Assembly (NCBI GenBank): GCA_030737835.1
Contig: JAUJYN010000024.1
Span: 25,438-89,437, forward strand
Reading direction: 5' to 3'
Length of the DNA: 64,000 nucleotides
DNA from: Acorus gramineus
Lineage: Eukaryota > Streptophyta > Magnoliopsida > Acorales > Acoraceae
Shown: one piece after another, positions 12,761-24,207 of the stretch
How positions within the stretch are numbered: position 1 is the stretch's first letter
Layout of the letters: each line of letters opens with the position of its first letter
Notes under the pieces: generated by a model
Told to the model about the DNA's origin: nothing
The model's database searches: none
The model's input: only the letters and a program-made list of their open reading frames with translations
Program-made: the position numbers and the translations under genes

Positions 12761-14627
12761 GATTCCCCTTAACAGAGGAGATGAGGAATCTCTATACAAA
12801 GCATTGAAAGAAGAAAGAGAGGAAAGGGATTAAGAAGATCAATAGGAAAGGGGAGCCCCTACCACAATTTCTGAGGCTTCAACTCCCAAACCATAGATTG
12901 CCCATAATGGTTGGAGGAATGTCAACTCCTAAAATCATAATAACCCAATCTATAAAATTTGAGGATGTTGCTGCCCATGTGTTTTCCAAGTAGTTTTTTT
13001 TTTTGGGAATAAACACTCGTTTCGAGTGATCCATATACTCCAACATGAATGCTGACACCATTTATGTGTTGTGATGAGCTTATGCTGTATTTCGTCATGA
13101 CTAAGCATCCATCCAACATTAGCATTGTTTGTGAAGCATAAATTGAATTGTTTTTTAGCACTTTTTCATATGATAGTATCTCTACTTTGTTTTTACGGTA
13201 CCCATGTAAGTGTCATTATGTTTGTTTTAGCAAATCCCTATAAAAAAATATTGAGTTACATGTAACTAAAAATATGTGAGTGGGTTTATTGAAGTTTGAA
13301 GATTCAAAATGGTGAGCAACAGAAGACAAATTTCTAGGATCAACTCAGAACAATCGAATAATGATTAATTCATTTGAAAAGTATCAAGTCACAAAAGAAT
13401 TTAATGGAAAGGCTTTTTTGGCAAAAATTTAACTCATGTAATTCACCTAAGACTTGGTTCATATATGCTAATGGTCAATCTAATGCTGTTACCTCTAGGG
13501 TTCTTGCAAAGAGAAAACCATATCCTCCAAGAAAATTGAAAATGGTTGACAATCTTTATTTTCATAGAATACTCTCACATGTTTCTGGTTTCTAGTATCG
13601 TAGAAAATGACATGAAGCATAGGTTTCCAGATGGTAGGAATTTCAAGAAAAAAAGTGCAGAATCAATTTTTTCGAGTGTTTTTTAAATTCTAGATGTTTT
13701 GGGGAAAACATTTGGACGAATTATAATTCCTCTAGACATTTCAAGTCTGTGGAATTGGTAGCCTTTTTTTTAGTGGATTTTCTAATGGTTCAAACGAAGC
13801 GTAAAATACCCGGATGGTTTGGGATCAAATCTATATCTGTTGTACAAAATTCTACTGCCCTATATAAACAATGTTGGACAAAAATTAGGGCAGGATTTAT
13901 CTAAGTCTGTAATCTTCAATTGTCTTTGATTGTTGGCTGTGTTCCATGCTTTTTTCACTTGTTTTCATGTAAAGTTCATGTCTTGTATTTACCCGTTCAA
14001 ATCCCTTCTAGGCCGTGCATTTACATGTAGAGGAATTTCGGTTTACACTTACAATTGTAATTTAGTAATTCTATTGACTGGTCCACATTTTTTTTTTACT
14101 AATATTTTGTATTTTAACGAACTATTCTAAAATCATGTACAGAAAACCGCATAATGTTCTTCTTTTGGGTAAAAGTTGCTCTATATGAATGCAACATAGG
14201 ATAATGTTAATCTTAAATGGGGATTTAAAAGTTTATTTACATGAAGTGATTTGTTATTGCCTTATGTGACCTTCGTTGTCGGAGTTTCTCTTGACATATT
14301 CACCAAGTTATAAGATGTATAATCTTAAGTATGTCCTCTAGTTCTTCTACAGGTTATTTTCTTACACCTCTGTGAAATTTGGACTGTGTTTACTTGCATG
14401 AATTAGTTGCTTCTTTTTGCTTTATTAGCACATGTTGCTTACAGTGCCAAATTCTATTTGTAGGTTGGCTAATTATGTGACTTTGGTTACTGCCCAACTA
14501 ATTATCATTGCATCACACATGGTATGGTGATAACATCATTGTGTTTCTCAAGCTTTCAGCTACTGAATGATCATCTGTTTTAAATTTCTGTTTTTAGGGT
14601 ATTAATCTATTTCTTTTTTCTTTTCAG
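12761..14627. other. No gene recognised (missing SCD1 exon interval)
   Basis: No match to the expected SCD1 segment between the DENN part and AGLGLPD. The open frame 13374-13595 (contains CNSPKTWFIYANGQSN) has no recognised family. Confidence 0.35.
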
Positions 14628-16751
14628 GCGGGACTAGGACTTCCTGATATCGAGGCTTGGTACATAATTGAGACGATTGAAGAGAAGAACAATATAGGAT
14701 ACAAGCAATTTGTAAGTTATTACCATTCGGTTTTTGTGCTTTTGGACAATAAAAGAAACATGAACATAAACATTAAACTGTGTCCCGTTAATGGGTTGGG
14801 CTTGGTCTGCTGAATATTTTAGAAATAATAAATACCACATGAGATTGATTTACATTTTTATAAATGATCCAGCCATCAAAGTTATGTAAGTTGTGTTACC
14901 CCTGCACTGTTTATACTGGTGCCATTCTATGCAACAATGCTCATGCTAATGCTGGTGAGGTGAAGCAACTTTCATATCCATGAGCACTATCAGTTTGTGT
15001 CTGCATTATGATGTCGATAAAAACCAATGTGTCTATATTTGAGGATGATATATATCTTAAACTGCTAGTTCTTATTTTCCAGATAAACCTTAGGGGATTG
15101 CTGTCACATATCCAGCAATTACGGGTTGGTTACTGGGGAATATCTTCTGGCAAAGTGACCTCTGCATCACCATATGGATTACCATCTCCACGCTCGCATG
15201 AGGCAGCAGATGATGGCCAGCAACCTGCAGAGGCTTCTGGTGTGGGACGGAGTTGGGTCCAGAGCATGTTTTAGCCGGGACATAACATCAAGAACAAATT
15301 CTTTCAGTCGTGGTCGTAAGTGGACATCTGACAGCAGTTCTGCAGGTATATCCCTATTACGAATTGGTCACCACCATGATAAGTTCCCCATTTTCTAAAC
15401 AATCGGGCTTTTAGAAGTGCTAATTAAATTCTATTGGCTTATCTTAGCAGCAAATGAGAATGTAAAAAATTCTGCAACTCCTCGCAAACCAGACCTGCCA
15501 CCTGCTGGACAGAGGAAAGTTCAATCAAGTGTTTGAATTATTAGGGGTCATACTGGTGCTATTACTGCTCTCCACTGTGTGACACAAAGAGAGGTGTGGG
15601 ATCTTGTGGGTGATCGTGAAGATGCAGGTCTTTTTATAAATGGGGCACTGATTGCATGGTAAATTTAAACATTCCTCCAAATTTTCTTCTAAATTATTTC
15701 CACCTTATTGCATTTGTTTTGCTTAAATATCTTGATGCTTAGATCTCTACCCACATCCTTGACTTTTTATAAAATGCATTTTTATGATAGTCTTGGATGC
15801 TTTAGATGTTAGGTGGGTCTTAAGATTAACATAAAAATTTATGAAGAAAAACACGCTGAATTACAAATGAGCTCATTAATTTCTGTCGATATGATAACAA
15901 TGAATGGAAAATATACGTGAACAACATATTCAAAAGTAGGACCACCATTTGATTTAAAAGCAAACCTCTCCTTGAGGAACACAGATTGCATGACTATCAT
16001 TTTTACCTAAGCAATTCTCATAAATTTTCTATCCTCTTGAAATCCTTCATTCTACTAAATTTATATTTAAAATCATTTTCCTTGGTGATGATGGGGCTTC
16101 ACTTTTTATACTTCCAGGTTAAAGTATGGGATCCAAGCTTTCGTGGTTCTGAACTTCGAGCTACACTGAAGTGACATACAAGGTAATACGATGGTGTAAC
16201 GCTTTTCAAAACATATTCTTCATATATATGTAATAAGTAAAAAGAGGTCAATGGGCTGGACCCATAGTTCAATTTTTGACAGTAGAATTTGCAATCACGA
16301 GGTCTTGGCGTCATGCCCCATTGCTTACCTATAAAAGAAAAGGGGCCTTTCCATTGTGCTCCATTTGTTAAAACAGTCTAAAAATGTGTACTGAATTAGA
16401 TGAATGAGAATAAATATGCAACCTTGAAATTTTTGCTTTTTTAGTCTTAGCATTGAACAAAGAATTGTATCATAGTCACATAATATGATTATAATTATCA
16501 TAATTTGACACAAACTTTCTTTGTTTCTTTTTTATCAATTTTTTTTGCCCAAATTCGTTTCTTGTAGTTTTGGTGGGGGGGTGGGGGGTAAGATTTGTAG
16601 ATTTGGTTACTAGAGAAAATTTGTACGAGTATGATTTCTGCACGTGAAGATTTACAAGGGTTTAAAAAATATCATATATAAAATTTGGTTTAAATGCATC
16701 TAACTCCCTAGCCTATGAAGCACGAGCAGCACCACCACCACCACTACTACT

Positions 16752-16830
16752 ATGAAGTTGATTCTCCTTTTGGTTTATTTTGGCTGTTAAATGGCTATGA
16801 AGTTGATGCTCCTTTTGGTTTATTTTGCAG
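16752..16830 (+). repeat. Tandem duplication of a splice acceptor region
   Basis: The stretch tatgaagttgat-ctccttttggtttatttt occurs twice, about 45 bp apart, just before the acceptor of the exon at 16831. The second copy ends in tttgcag, which fits the exon boundary. The first ends in tttgg. Confidence 0.7.
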
Positions 16831-17659
16831 ACCCATTCATGCAATTAACTCTGATCGTGGTAAAGTGGTCTCAGGATCTAATGATCAGTCTGTAATAGTC
16901 TGGGATAAACAAACATTTCAAATTCTGGAAGAATTAAAGGGTCATGATGCACAGGTCTGAGAAATTCTTCAATTGTAATATGAAGTGCCATGTTTCTTTT
17001 CTGTAATAGTTCATCATTGAGAAGCAGTCTCATGCTTACAATTTTGATGTTTACAACTCAAGTTAATCATTAGAATTTAGGATCAATAGAGAAGGATTTG
17101 TGTCCATGCTAGATGGCAGTAATATAGGGCTTTAATTTGGGTTCTTTACTAGTTACATGATACAATTAGTATCATAACAATAATTTGGAAATCGTCAACT
17201 CTGATTTGCATAGCATTTCACTTAATGTATTTCTTTTCTTATTTTAGGTCAGTTCTGTAAAAATGCTATCAGGCGAGAGAGTCCTCACTGCTTCCCATGA
17301 TGGTACTGTAAAGATGTGGGATGTGAGAACTTATACTTGTGTGGCTACTGTTGGTCGTTGCTTGGGTGCCGTTCTGTGTATGGAGTATGATGATTCTACA
17401 GGGATCTTGGCAGCTGCTGGAAGGGGTGCGTATGTATATTAAAACTTATGAACATGTTTTTTTTAATGATTGTGCATATTGTATGTGCTTCGGTTTGATT
17501 ATAGCAGCTCTTGCATTTCAGGGTTGCAAATGTATGGGATATCCGTGCTAGTAGGCAGGTGCACAAACTTCTGGGGCATACTAAAGGGATTCAGTAGGAT
17601 TAAACATGCAGTGAATCAGTGCATTTGCTCTATGTCATTAGATATCCTCAACGTTTCAC

Positions 17660-18884
17660 TAATGCATGGTATACCAATTTAGGGGTTATATTCAAATGTG
17701 AAACTCCACCATATAACTCAATCAATATTGACGTTAGTCAAATACTAATCGGAAATTAAATATTTAAAATCATATTAATTATTTCATAAAATGATCTATC
17801 TCCCTTCCCTTTATAAAATCTACCAACTCAATATTCAACTTGTTAAGAAGAGCATAAAATATCAGAGAACCTAATCAAAACATATTTTATCAAATCAAAT
17901 ACAAGAGATTTTTGAAGAAGGTAATAAGAAATTCACATGAAAGGTTTCAAAAGAGAATTGAAGGAGAGATTGATATTCAATAAAGCAAACAATATGGAGA
18001 ATTCAGATCTAAATATAAAATCCTAAACTAGCATTGCATGGTTTCATCTTCAACCCTAGTTGAAGATTTAGCTACTAGAAAACATGATCAAATTAAATAA
18101 AAATAAAAAAAAAAATACATCATATTATTGAAAAATTCTTGAAAATAAAAATACTAAAGTAATATTAAAATTCAGATCTAAATATATACAAACATCCAAA
18201 GATATGAGAAGAAAATAAAAACAAAAACAAAGCAAAACTCTTCAATCTTTCTTCTCCTTTGGTTGTCCTTTTCCTCCTTCTTTCATGTTTTTTCTTGGCT
18301 TCGTATGTGTTCTTTTTATAGCCTCCAGTCTTGAATCTTGACCATTGATTTGCAATGAATTGGATGGTTAAGATTGGCCATCAACCTTCCTCATATGAAT
18401 ATTTGACAATTTTAGCGGATAAAATCTTTCATTCCCGTCATTAATTTTCTGTAAAATCTTCGGATGAATTTTTTACCCCTAATAAGGTGGAATTACAAAA
18501 TATTCATGAAACATTGATTTGTAGATCTTGAAAATATATTTTCAACGCCATATTTTGGGCCAAAATATGATATTTGAGGCAAAAGTTATGGTCAAAATAG
18601 TGGGACGGTTTTAACATTGATTTGAAGAATATTTGATTGGATTTTGATTTTTGATTCTCTCTTCACCAAATCTTTATCTAGCATAATTTTGGATCTTCAA
18701 GAATCCTCTTGATTCTCCTTCATATCTTTAAATGCTTTATAGAATATTTTGCATTGATAATCATCATTTATCTCAATTACCTGCAATAACAAATAAATTC
18801 TGAATATTAGTCATTATTACACATAAAATTAGGAAATAGAAAACTAAATTAAGGGGATTAAATGTGCAAATAATACGCTTATCA
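17660..18884 (-). mobile_element. LTR-like retrotransposon fossil (probable Ty3/gypsy-type LTR)
   Basis: Read on the - strand the sequence begins TGATAAGC at 18884, a start often seen in long plant Ty3/gypsy (Tat/Ogre-type) LTRs. It contains a TATA box (gctataaaaag) near 18320 and is AT-rich. The other end is not sharply defined and no target duplication was found. It looks like an old, broken LTR in the interval where a WD40 exon of the SCD1-like copy is missing. Family assignment is from sequence style only. Confidence 0.4.
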
Positions 18885-20191
18885 AGTATCATACTAATTG
18901 CAGTAATGTTCTTATCTTCTTGTGATGCGTTTGATCTTCAAATTTTCCAATGTCTAGAGTTGACGAGTAAACTAGATGAGGTTTAGTATCAAGAGTATGG
19001 TGGCTAGAGATGCAACTTATAATTTAATACTGTGATTTATACTAGTTGATTTAGTTTTATTTTGCCTACCATGTCTATCTTTTTTTGGGTGCGTTTGAAA
19101 AACATACGTAATATTATTAAGAAAATATCTGAAGATCAATATTGGACGATGGTCATATCATTATTTAATGAGTACATACCATATTGATTTGTGGACTGCG
19201 AGTACATCCATGTAGTCCTAATGGCAATGCCATCTGAGAAAGGACAATGTTTAATGTGGATGAGTGCCTCTTACATTTCCATTACAAAATGTGGGACGAT
19301 AAAAGTATTCAGTGTTCGTACCCTTTACAGATTTTCTGCGTCAGATGGAATGTCAAAATGGGTTCACGAGATGTATCGCAACCCTATTATTTGTTTCATC
19401 CATGTATTATAAATTCTTTTTTATATTTAGTTTTTGTTATGTATCCTCCATTTATTTTATCCCTTAATATCTGTGCACAAGAGTCATAATGAACCTTTTC
19501 ACTTAAATATTGTTTTGCATTCTGTTCTGGTAGACCTCAATTTGAAGACTGTGATACCACCTATTTTACAGCTAGATTGCACTGTCTATGTGACCTGTAG
19601 CTTCCCTACCAAGCCATCAATATATATAAATCGGATGATCTCAACTTACCTAACAAAAAAAAAGGGTGATCACTAATTATGGTCGTATAACTTGAAATGT
19701 AAAACCATCTCCCTTTTTTTTCTAATCTCACCTGCACCAAAATGCTAAATGTCGATTACTAACAAATCAATTAACCAAAGACTTAAAAACTTAAAACATT
19801 ATTGTAAAATTGCGAACTGACATATATGGTGAGATAGCTTTAACAGATCTCAAGCTTTCATCCATTTGATTAATATAAGGATTGCTGCTTCTATTTTTGT
19901 TTCCATCTCTTAATGCCTTCGAAAAAATTAGTACATTAATTTTTTAGTGATGCCTCCATTTTCCTTGGCATTTGTTATTGTTATTTATGTGACCAAAAGT
20001 TAATATCTGGACCACGAAAATGCTCATGTGCATATATTTTATGCACAAATAAATGTGCAATAAATTGTGTTATCCATATTTGATGCATATTTATGACTCA
20101 GTTGTAGCACAAAAAGTGTTAATATAACTTATGGATCCTACAGTATGTTAAGTTTTTTCATCGCGTCTTCTTTTACTTGTGTGTTGTGCAG
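18885..20191. other. Intron of SCD1-like copy
   Basis: AT-rich, no exon recognised. The expected SCD1 block between HTKGI and GGIRCVKN (roughly 65 residues) is absent. Confidence 0.4.
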
Positions 20192-21017
20192 GAGGGATAA
20201 GATGTGTGAAAAATGTAACTATTCATTCTGCACCTATCTTGTCCATCAATGCTGGAGGACACTGGTTGGGAATTGGTGCAGGAGATAATTCAATGTCTCT
20301 TTTCCATCGATCTCAAGAGAGACTCGGCAGTTTCTCCAGCACAGGATCAAAATCAGCAGGATGGCAGCTATACAGGACTCCACAAAGAACAGCTGCAATG
20401 GTATCTATATTTCCATTATATATATGGATATAAGAATCCTCTGTTCTTGCTTCTAATTCAAGTTGAAATTATTTTGCAAGGACTAACAGAGCAATGCAGT
20501 ATGGTTACAAGTCATACAAACACACAAAACATAGCTTTACATGTCAACCAAAAGATACAGAAATCAGTTAAAAGGGTAGCAAAGTAGAATTTGGGTTCCT
20601 GCATAGGGCTATGCTTCTATATCCACTATATATTTGGTTTCTGTACAGTGTGTTAAGCTAGATTAACAGACATCACTGATAGCCATCTCCACTATAATCT
20701 TTGTAATTGAATGTGTATATTTTTGTTTGTTAAGAAGCCTAGATTCATCGTTGGGAGGGAGAAATTGGCAGGCAACACAAATCTTTAGAGAAATCCATAC
20801 TAGTGAGACTACCAATGCATTTTCACATCCACCCAATCAATAGTCTAACAGTGTAGTCATGTAAAATTTAAACATGCTTTGATATTGAGAACTAAAACTT
20901 TACTATTCTTTGAATTCCAAGGTGCGGTGTGTGGCATCTGATCTTGACAGGAAGAGGATTTGCAGTGGTGGTCGAAATGGCCTTCTTTGAATTTGCAAAG
21001 CCACCATCAATATATGA

Positions 21018-21694
21018 TCTATGATTACCATGTTGAATATGGTATATTGTTGTGTATTGGAACTATTTTTTGAATGTTTGGATGAATTGTTCTCATTGTT
21101 ATTGAGCCACATGATCTCCGCGGAAGAAACAGAAACAGGTATTTTCTTAATTATAAGATGTGAGGGAGAATACACGTCGTTTGATATGCATAATTAATGG
21201 CAAATTTCATTCACTTTTACAAACTTCTGTTACAATCTCTTACAATAGGAATGGAAAATAACATTGTTAGGGGTGTGCAAACAAAAACAACTAGGGTTTT
21301 GAATCCATGGGTTATATAAATTTGATATTCAAAACATGTTGGGTGTGCATGCAATGGTTTATTGTTCATAAAAAAGCACATGCGTGCAAACGTGGGGTGT
21401 GCAAACAAATTCAAGTGATGAAAATAAAGGCACCCGATTGGTGACAAGTTTTGTTACAATTCCATTACACTGCGTTTAATAATTAGGTGATTTTTATTTA
21501 GGAAAATGATATATCCAATTGCCATTTGCAATCCACACTTATTTTTTTTTTTTAAATCATACTCTAAAATACATTAGTATATTTTTGTTCCTTAAAAAAT
21601 AAATCTTTTTTTTACTTCCCACTGTGATAGAACCCCATGTATGAGAATATAAAATGGAGTATAAAATAGATTGAGTGTATCAACGCGTTGCAGT
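21018..21694. other. 3' flank of SCD1-like copy
   Basis: AT-rich sequence after the last SCD1-like exon. No gene or repeat recognised apart from the first half of the hAT target duplication at 21687-21694. Confidence 0.4.
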
Positions 21695-22484
21695 TAGGCT
21701 TGTTAACGGGTCGGGTCAAAACCCGGACTTGACCCGACCCGGATCCGATTACACGTGTAATATACCCGACCCGATTTGGACCTGACCCGAGTTGGACCCG
21801 ACCCGGCGGACCCGAACAAACAAACGGGTCGGGTCCGGGTCCACCCCGCCCCGACCCGTTGGACCCGACTGTTTTTTTTTATATGGTCATAATTATAAGA
21901 CCATTAGTATTAGTTGATACATAATTTTATTTCTTACTTAACTTATTTTTGTATCTACAAGTTCATAAATCATAATCATAACAAGCCTATAAATCGATTT
22001 GTTTTGGACAATTAACTTATTAGCTTTTTAATTTGTATGATTAATTAGTTTGTTGCATGATTTATGTTTATTATTTAGGTTAATATGTTAGTGTTTATTG
22101 TTTTGAATGTTGTTTAGGTTAGTTATGTTTATTATTTAGGTTAATATGTTTTTTATGTTAGTGATTATTGTTTTGGATGTTGTTTAATAATTCATTTACT
22201 TCTTTTGAATTGTATAAAATTATATTCAAACATAGTCTCATTAACAATAATGTTTTATTACAAAAAATTTCAAATAGAATGATAAGGTAAACAAATATAT
22301 GAGCTCTTTTTTTTTACCCAATCATCCGGGTCGGGTCGGACCCGGACCCGACCCGGGTCCGACGGGTCCGGGTCCGGGTCCACATTTCCCCAGACCCGCC
22401 GGGTCTTGGGTTGGACCCGGACCCGCCGGGTCCTGTCACAGGTCGGGTCCGGGTCCACCCCGACCCGACCCGTTGACAGGCCTA
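21695..22484. mobile_element. Non-autonomous hAT element (790 bp)
   Basis: Terminal inverted repeats begin TAGGCTTGTTAACGGGTCGG on the left and, as reverse complement, TAGGCCTGTCAACGGGTCGG on the right. Perfect 8-bp direct repeats GTTGCAGT flank it (21687-21694 and 22485-22492), the size expected for hAT. Both ends are built of irregular tandem gggtcgggtcc units. The middle (21870-22310) is AT-rich and codes nothing. No transposase, so it depends on a partner elsewhere. Frames predicted in the ends are artefacts of the repeats. Confidence 0.9.
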
Positions 22485-22492
22485 GTTGCAGT

Positions 22493-23521
22493 ACTGATTA
22501 TAGTTGCAACCTCGTTGTGAAACACCTAATGTGTTTAAACGTTTCCTTTGCGTACCCTTTGCGTACCCTTACCCGATTGGAAGAACTATATGATTTCTAG
22601 AGCTTGTGTTACTTATAAAGCTTTTTTTCAGTTATGTATTTTAGATTCATTCAATCCATTTTATAGCCCTATACACTATAATAGTATACCATATATGAGG
22701 TTCTAATAATGTATGGATTAAATTTTTTTTTATTTTTTCAATGTGAAAAAAATATACTTATTTCATATAAGAACATGTACTTCAATAAAAAAAAATATTT
22801 AATTTAAAAAAAAATAACGCGAACTACAATTGAGACTTAAATGGGGGATGACCGTATTATTTTTCTATGTTGTTATATAGAATGACACGGATATCCCCGA
22901 TACCTCGTTGTGAGGGAGAGTCAAAATATGTACAAACATGCAATTACACTGATGGCATTTTTGTCTAAGCAAAATGTGGAATAAAGGTACTAAGCTTTAT
23001 AATATCTGTTTGTTAGTGATGAAAAAATTAGTATAATTATTTAAAAATTTATTGGATAAATTGATATTGATAATCAAGATCATTCGAGAAATTATGTTAT
23101 TCCATGTATTCACTAATATAAGGAGGACCGTGTTAAACCATCTATATCATCTCAAGATGACTACATGTGATTTTTTTTAAAAAATTCTTATGCATATCTT
23201 ATACACTTTTTATTAATGTCATTATTATATTTCATAACGAGAATAATTAAAAATAAAATGAAACAAAAAAGTAGCTACCAGTATTGCTATATATATTGGA
23301 ACAATTATTTATCATAGAACAACTTATGTCGTGACAAATGTAGACGTAAAAGTTCTGATTGTTTAAGTAACAAACGGTGAAATAAAAGTAGATTTGCAGT
23401 CGTTTCATTTTTATTTTTATTTTTTGGATTGGATTGAGTAATCCAGTACTTTGACAGATCCTTCTATTCTCTATTTGACGGAGTGAGAATAACCAGTAAG
23501 TAAAGTAGAGTAATTAATTAA
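22493..23521. other. AT-rich intergenic sequence
   Basis: No gene, RNA or repeat boundary seen. It ends with the 9-bp MULE target duplication ATTAATTAA at 23513-23521. Confidence 0.45.
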
Positions 23522-23590
23522 GGGAAAATTTAATTAGGGGTCCCTGACCCTATATTCATAATAACAATAAGTCCCTGGACTGTTTTACAA
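23522..23590 (+). repeat. MULE left terminal inverted repeat
   Basis: Begins GGGAAAATTTAATTAGGGG and matches the inverted 35850-35916 with only a few differences over about 66 bp, up to ccctggactgtttt. Weaker similarity (gggtccctca) continues inward to about 23640. Confidence 0.9.
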
Positions 23591-23782
23591 TAATGATAAG
23601 TTCCTAAACTCAAAATCTATTATCTTTGGGTCCCTCAAACTAACAGAGTTACTAACAGTCATTGGAAATCCCCTTTATACCCCTCCCACTTAAAACCCTC
23701 TTCCCCCAAAATCTTTCTTCCCCTGTGTAAACCCTAGTCCCACCCCCTCCCCCCATCTCCACTCTCCTCCCCTATTTTACCT

Positions 23783-23958
23783 GGTGTCGGACGGTGTTCG
23801 GGGAGGTCGAATCGGGATCTCGAAGGGAGGTGTCGGACGGTGTTCGGGGAGGTCGAATCGGGATCTCGAAGGGAGGTGTCGGACGGTGTTCGGGGAGGTC
23901 GAATCGGCGGTGAAGAAACCCGTTTGTCGGACGGAGTTCGGGGAGGTCGAATCGGCGG
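23783..23958 (+). repeat. 46-bp tandem repeats in MULE left arm
   Basis: Three units of exactly 46 bp start at 23783, 23829 and 23875 (ggtgtcggacggtgttcggg...), with a fourth diverged unit from about 23923. All are GC-rich and rich in CpG. The position just inside the terminal repeat and ahead of the Ulp1-like gene suggests a promoter or leader region of the element. The predicted frames across it are repeat artefacts. Confidence 0.85.
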
Positions 23959-24207
23959 CGATTTAACTTGAGCGAGGGTTTGGATCATAGGAAGGAGAGA
24001 AGGTCAAGATTAAGGTCAAGATTTTCTTCTTCTTCTTCAAAAGCTCCACTACTCTTTGAAGGTCCTCTCCCTATCTCCCTTACTTTCCTGGTTTTCTCTC
24101 TATATGAGGGTTTGATTAATATCTGCCACTCTGTATTGTTGGGTTTCTTTGTTATGATTTTTTTAAAAATATTTTTTTAATATTGGTGGAACTTGATTTT
24201 TTTTTTT

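Larger units (their letters stand above)
591..21017 (+). pseudogene. SCD1: Decayed, intron-containing copy of SCD1 (DENN + WD40 protein)
   Basis: Thirteen exon remnants follow plant SCD1 (STOMATAL CYTOKINESIS DEFECTIVE 1) in order: 591-732, 852-about 960, 5089-5203, 8963-9159, 14628-14711, 15083-15345, 15448-15658, 16118-16182, 16831-16954, 17248-17425, 17522-about 17600, 20192-20400, 20922-21017. Most keep GT/AG borders, so this is a genomic duplicate and not a retrocopy. SCD1 (about 1,190 aa in Arabidopsis) joins an N-terminal DENN domain to C-terminal WD40 repeats and acts in vesicle traffic and cytokinesis. The copy is broken: an extra T in the exon at 5089 (near 5163) and another near 15270, a lost base near 15642, and in-frame TGA at 15534, 16172 and 20988. 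The coding part between 9159 and 14628 and one WD40 exon block between 17600 and 20192 are missing. The exon-by-exon similarity is recalled from SCD1, not searched. Homopolymer assembly error could explain the two extra T's but not the stops or missing exons. Confidence 0.88.
14628..21017 (+). pseudogene. SCD1-like exons of the linker and WD40 region
   Basis: Exon 14628-14711 encodes AGLGLPDIEAWYIIETIEEK. Exon 15083-15345 encodes LSHIQQLRVGYWGISS and later GRSWVQSMF, after which one extra T shifts the frame. Exon 15448-15658 encodes RGHTGAITALHCVTQREVWD and then GDREDAG, behind a TGA in the place of an expected arginine codon. 16118-16182 (VKVWDPSFRGSELRATLK), 16831-16954 (SDRGKVVSGSNDQSVIVWDK) and 17248-17425 (MLSGERVLTASHDGTVKMWD) are successive WD40 blades. 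17522-17600 holds VANVWDIRASRQVHKL. 20192-20400 holds SINAGGHWLGIGAGDNSMSL. 20922-21017 is the last exon and ends at the expected ATINI stop, but an earlier TGA (CGA to TGA in place of arginine) interrupts it. Confidence 0.87.

Noticed and set aside
22270-22520. Frames rich in DPD/GPGP
   Set aside because: Translation of hAT terminal minisatellite units.
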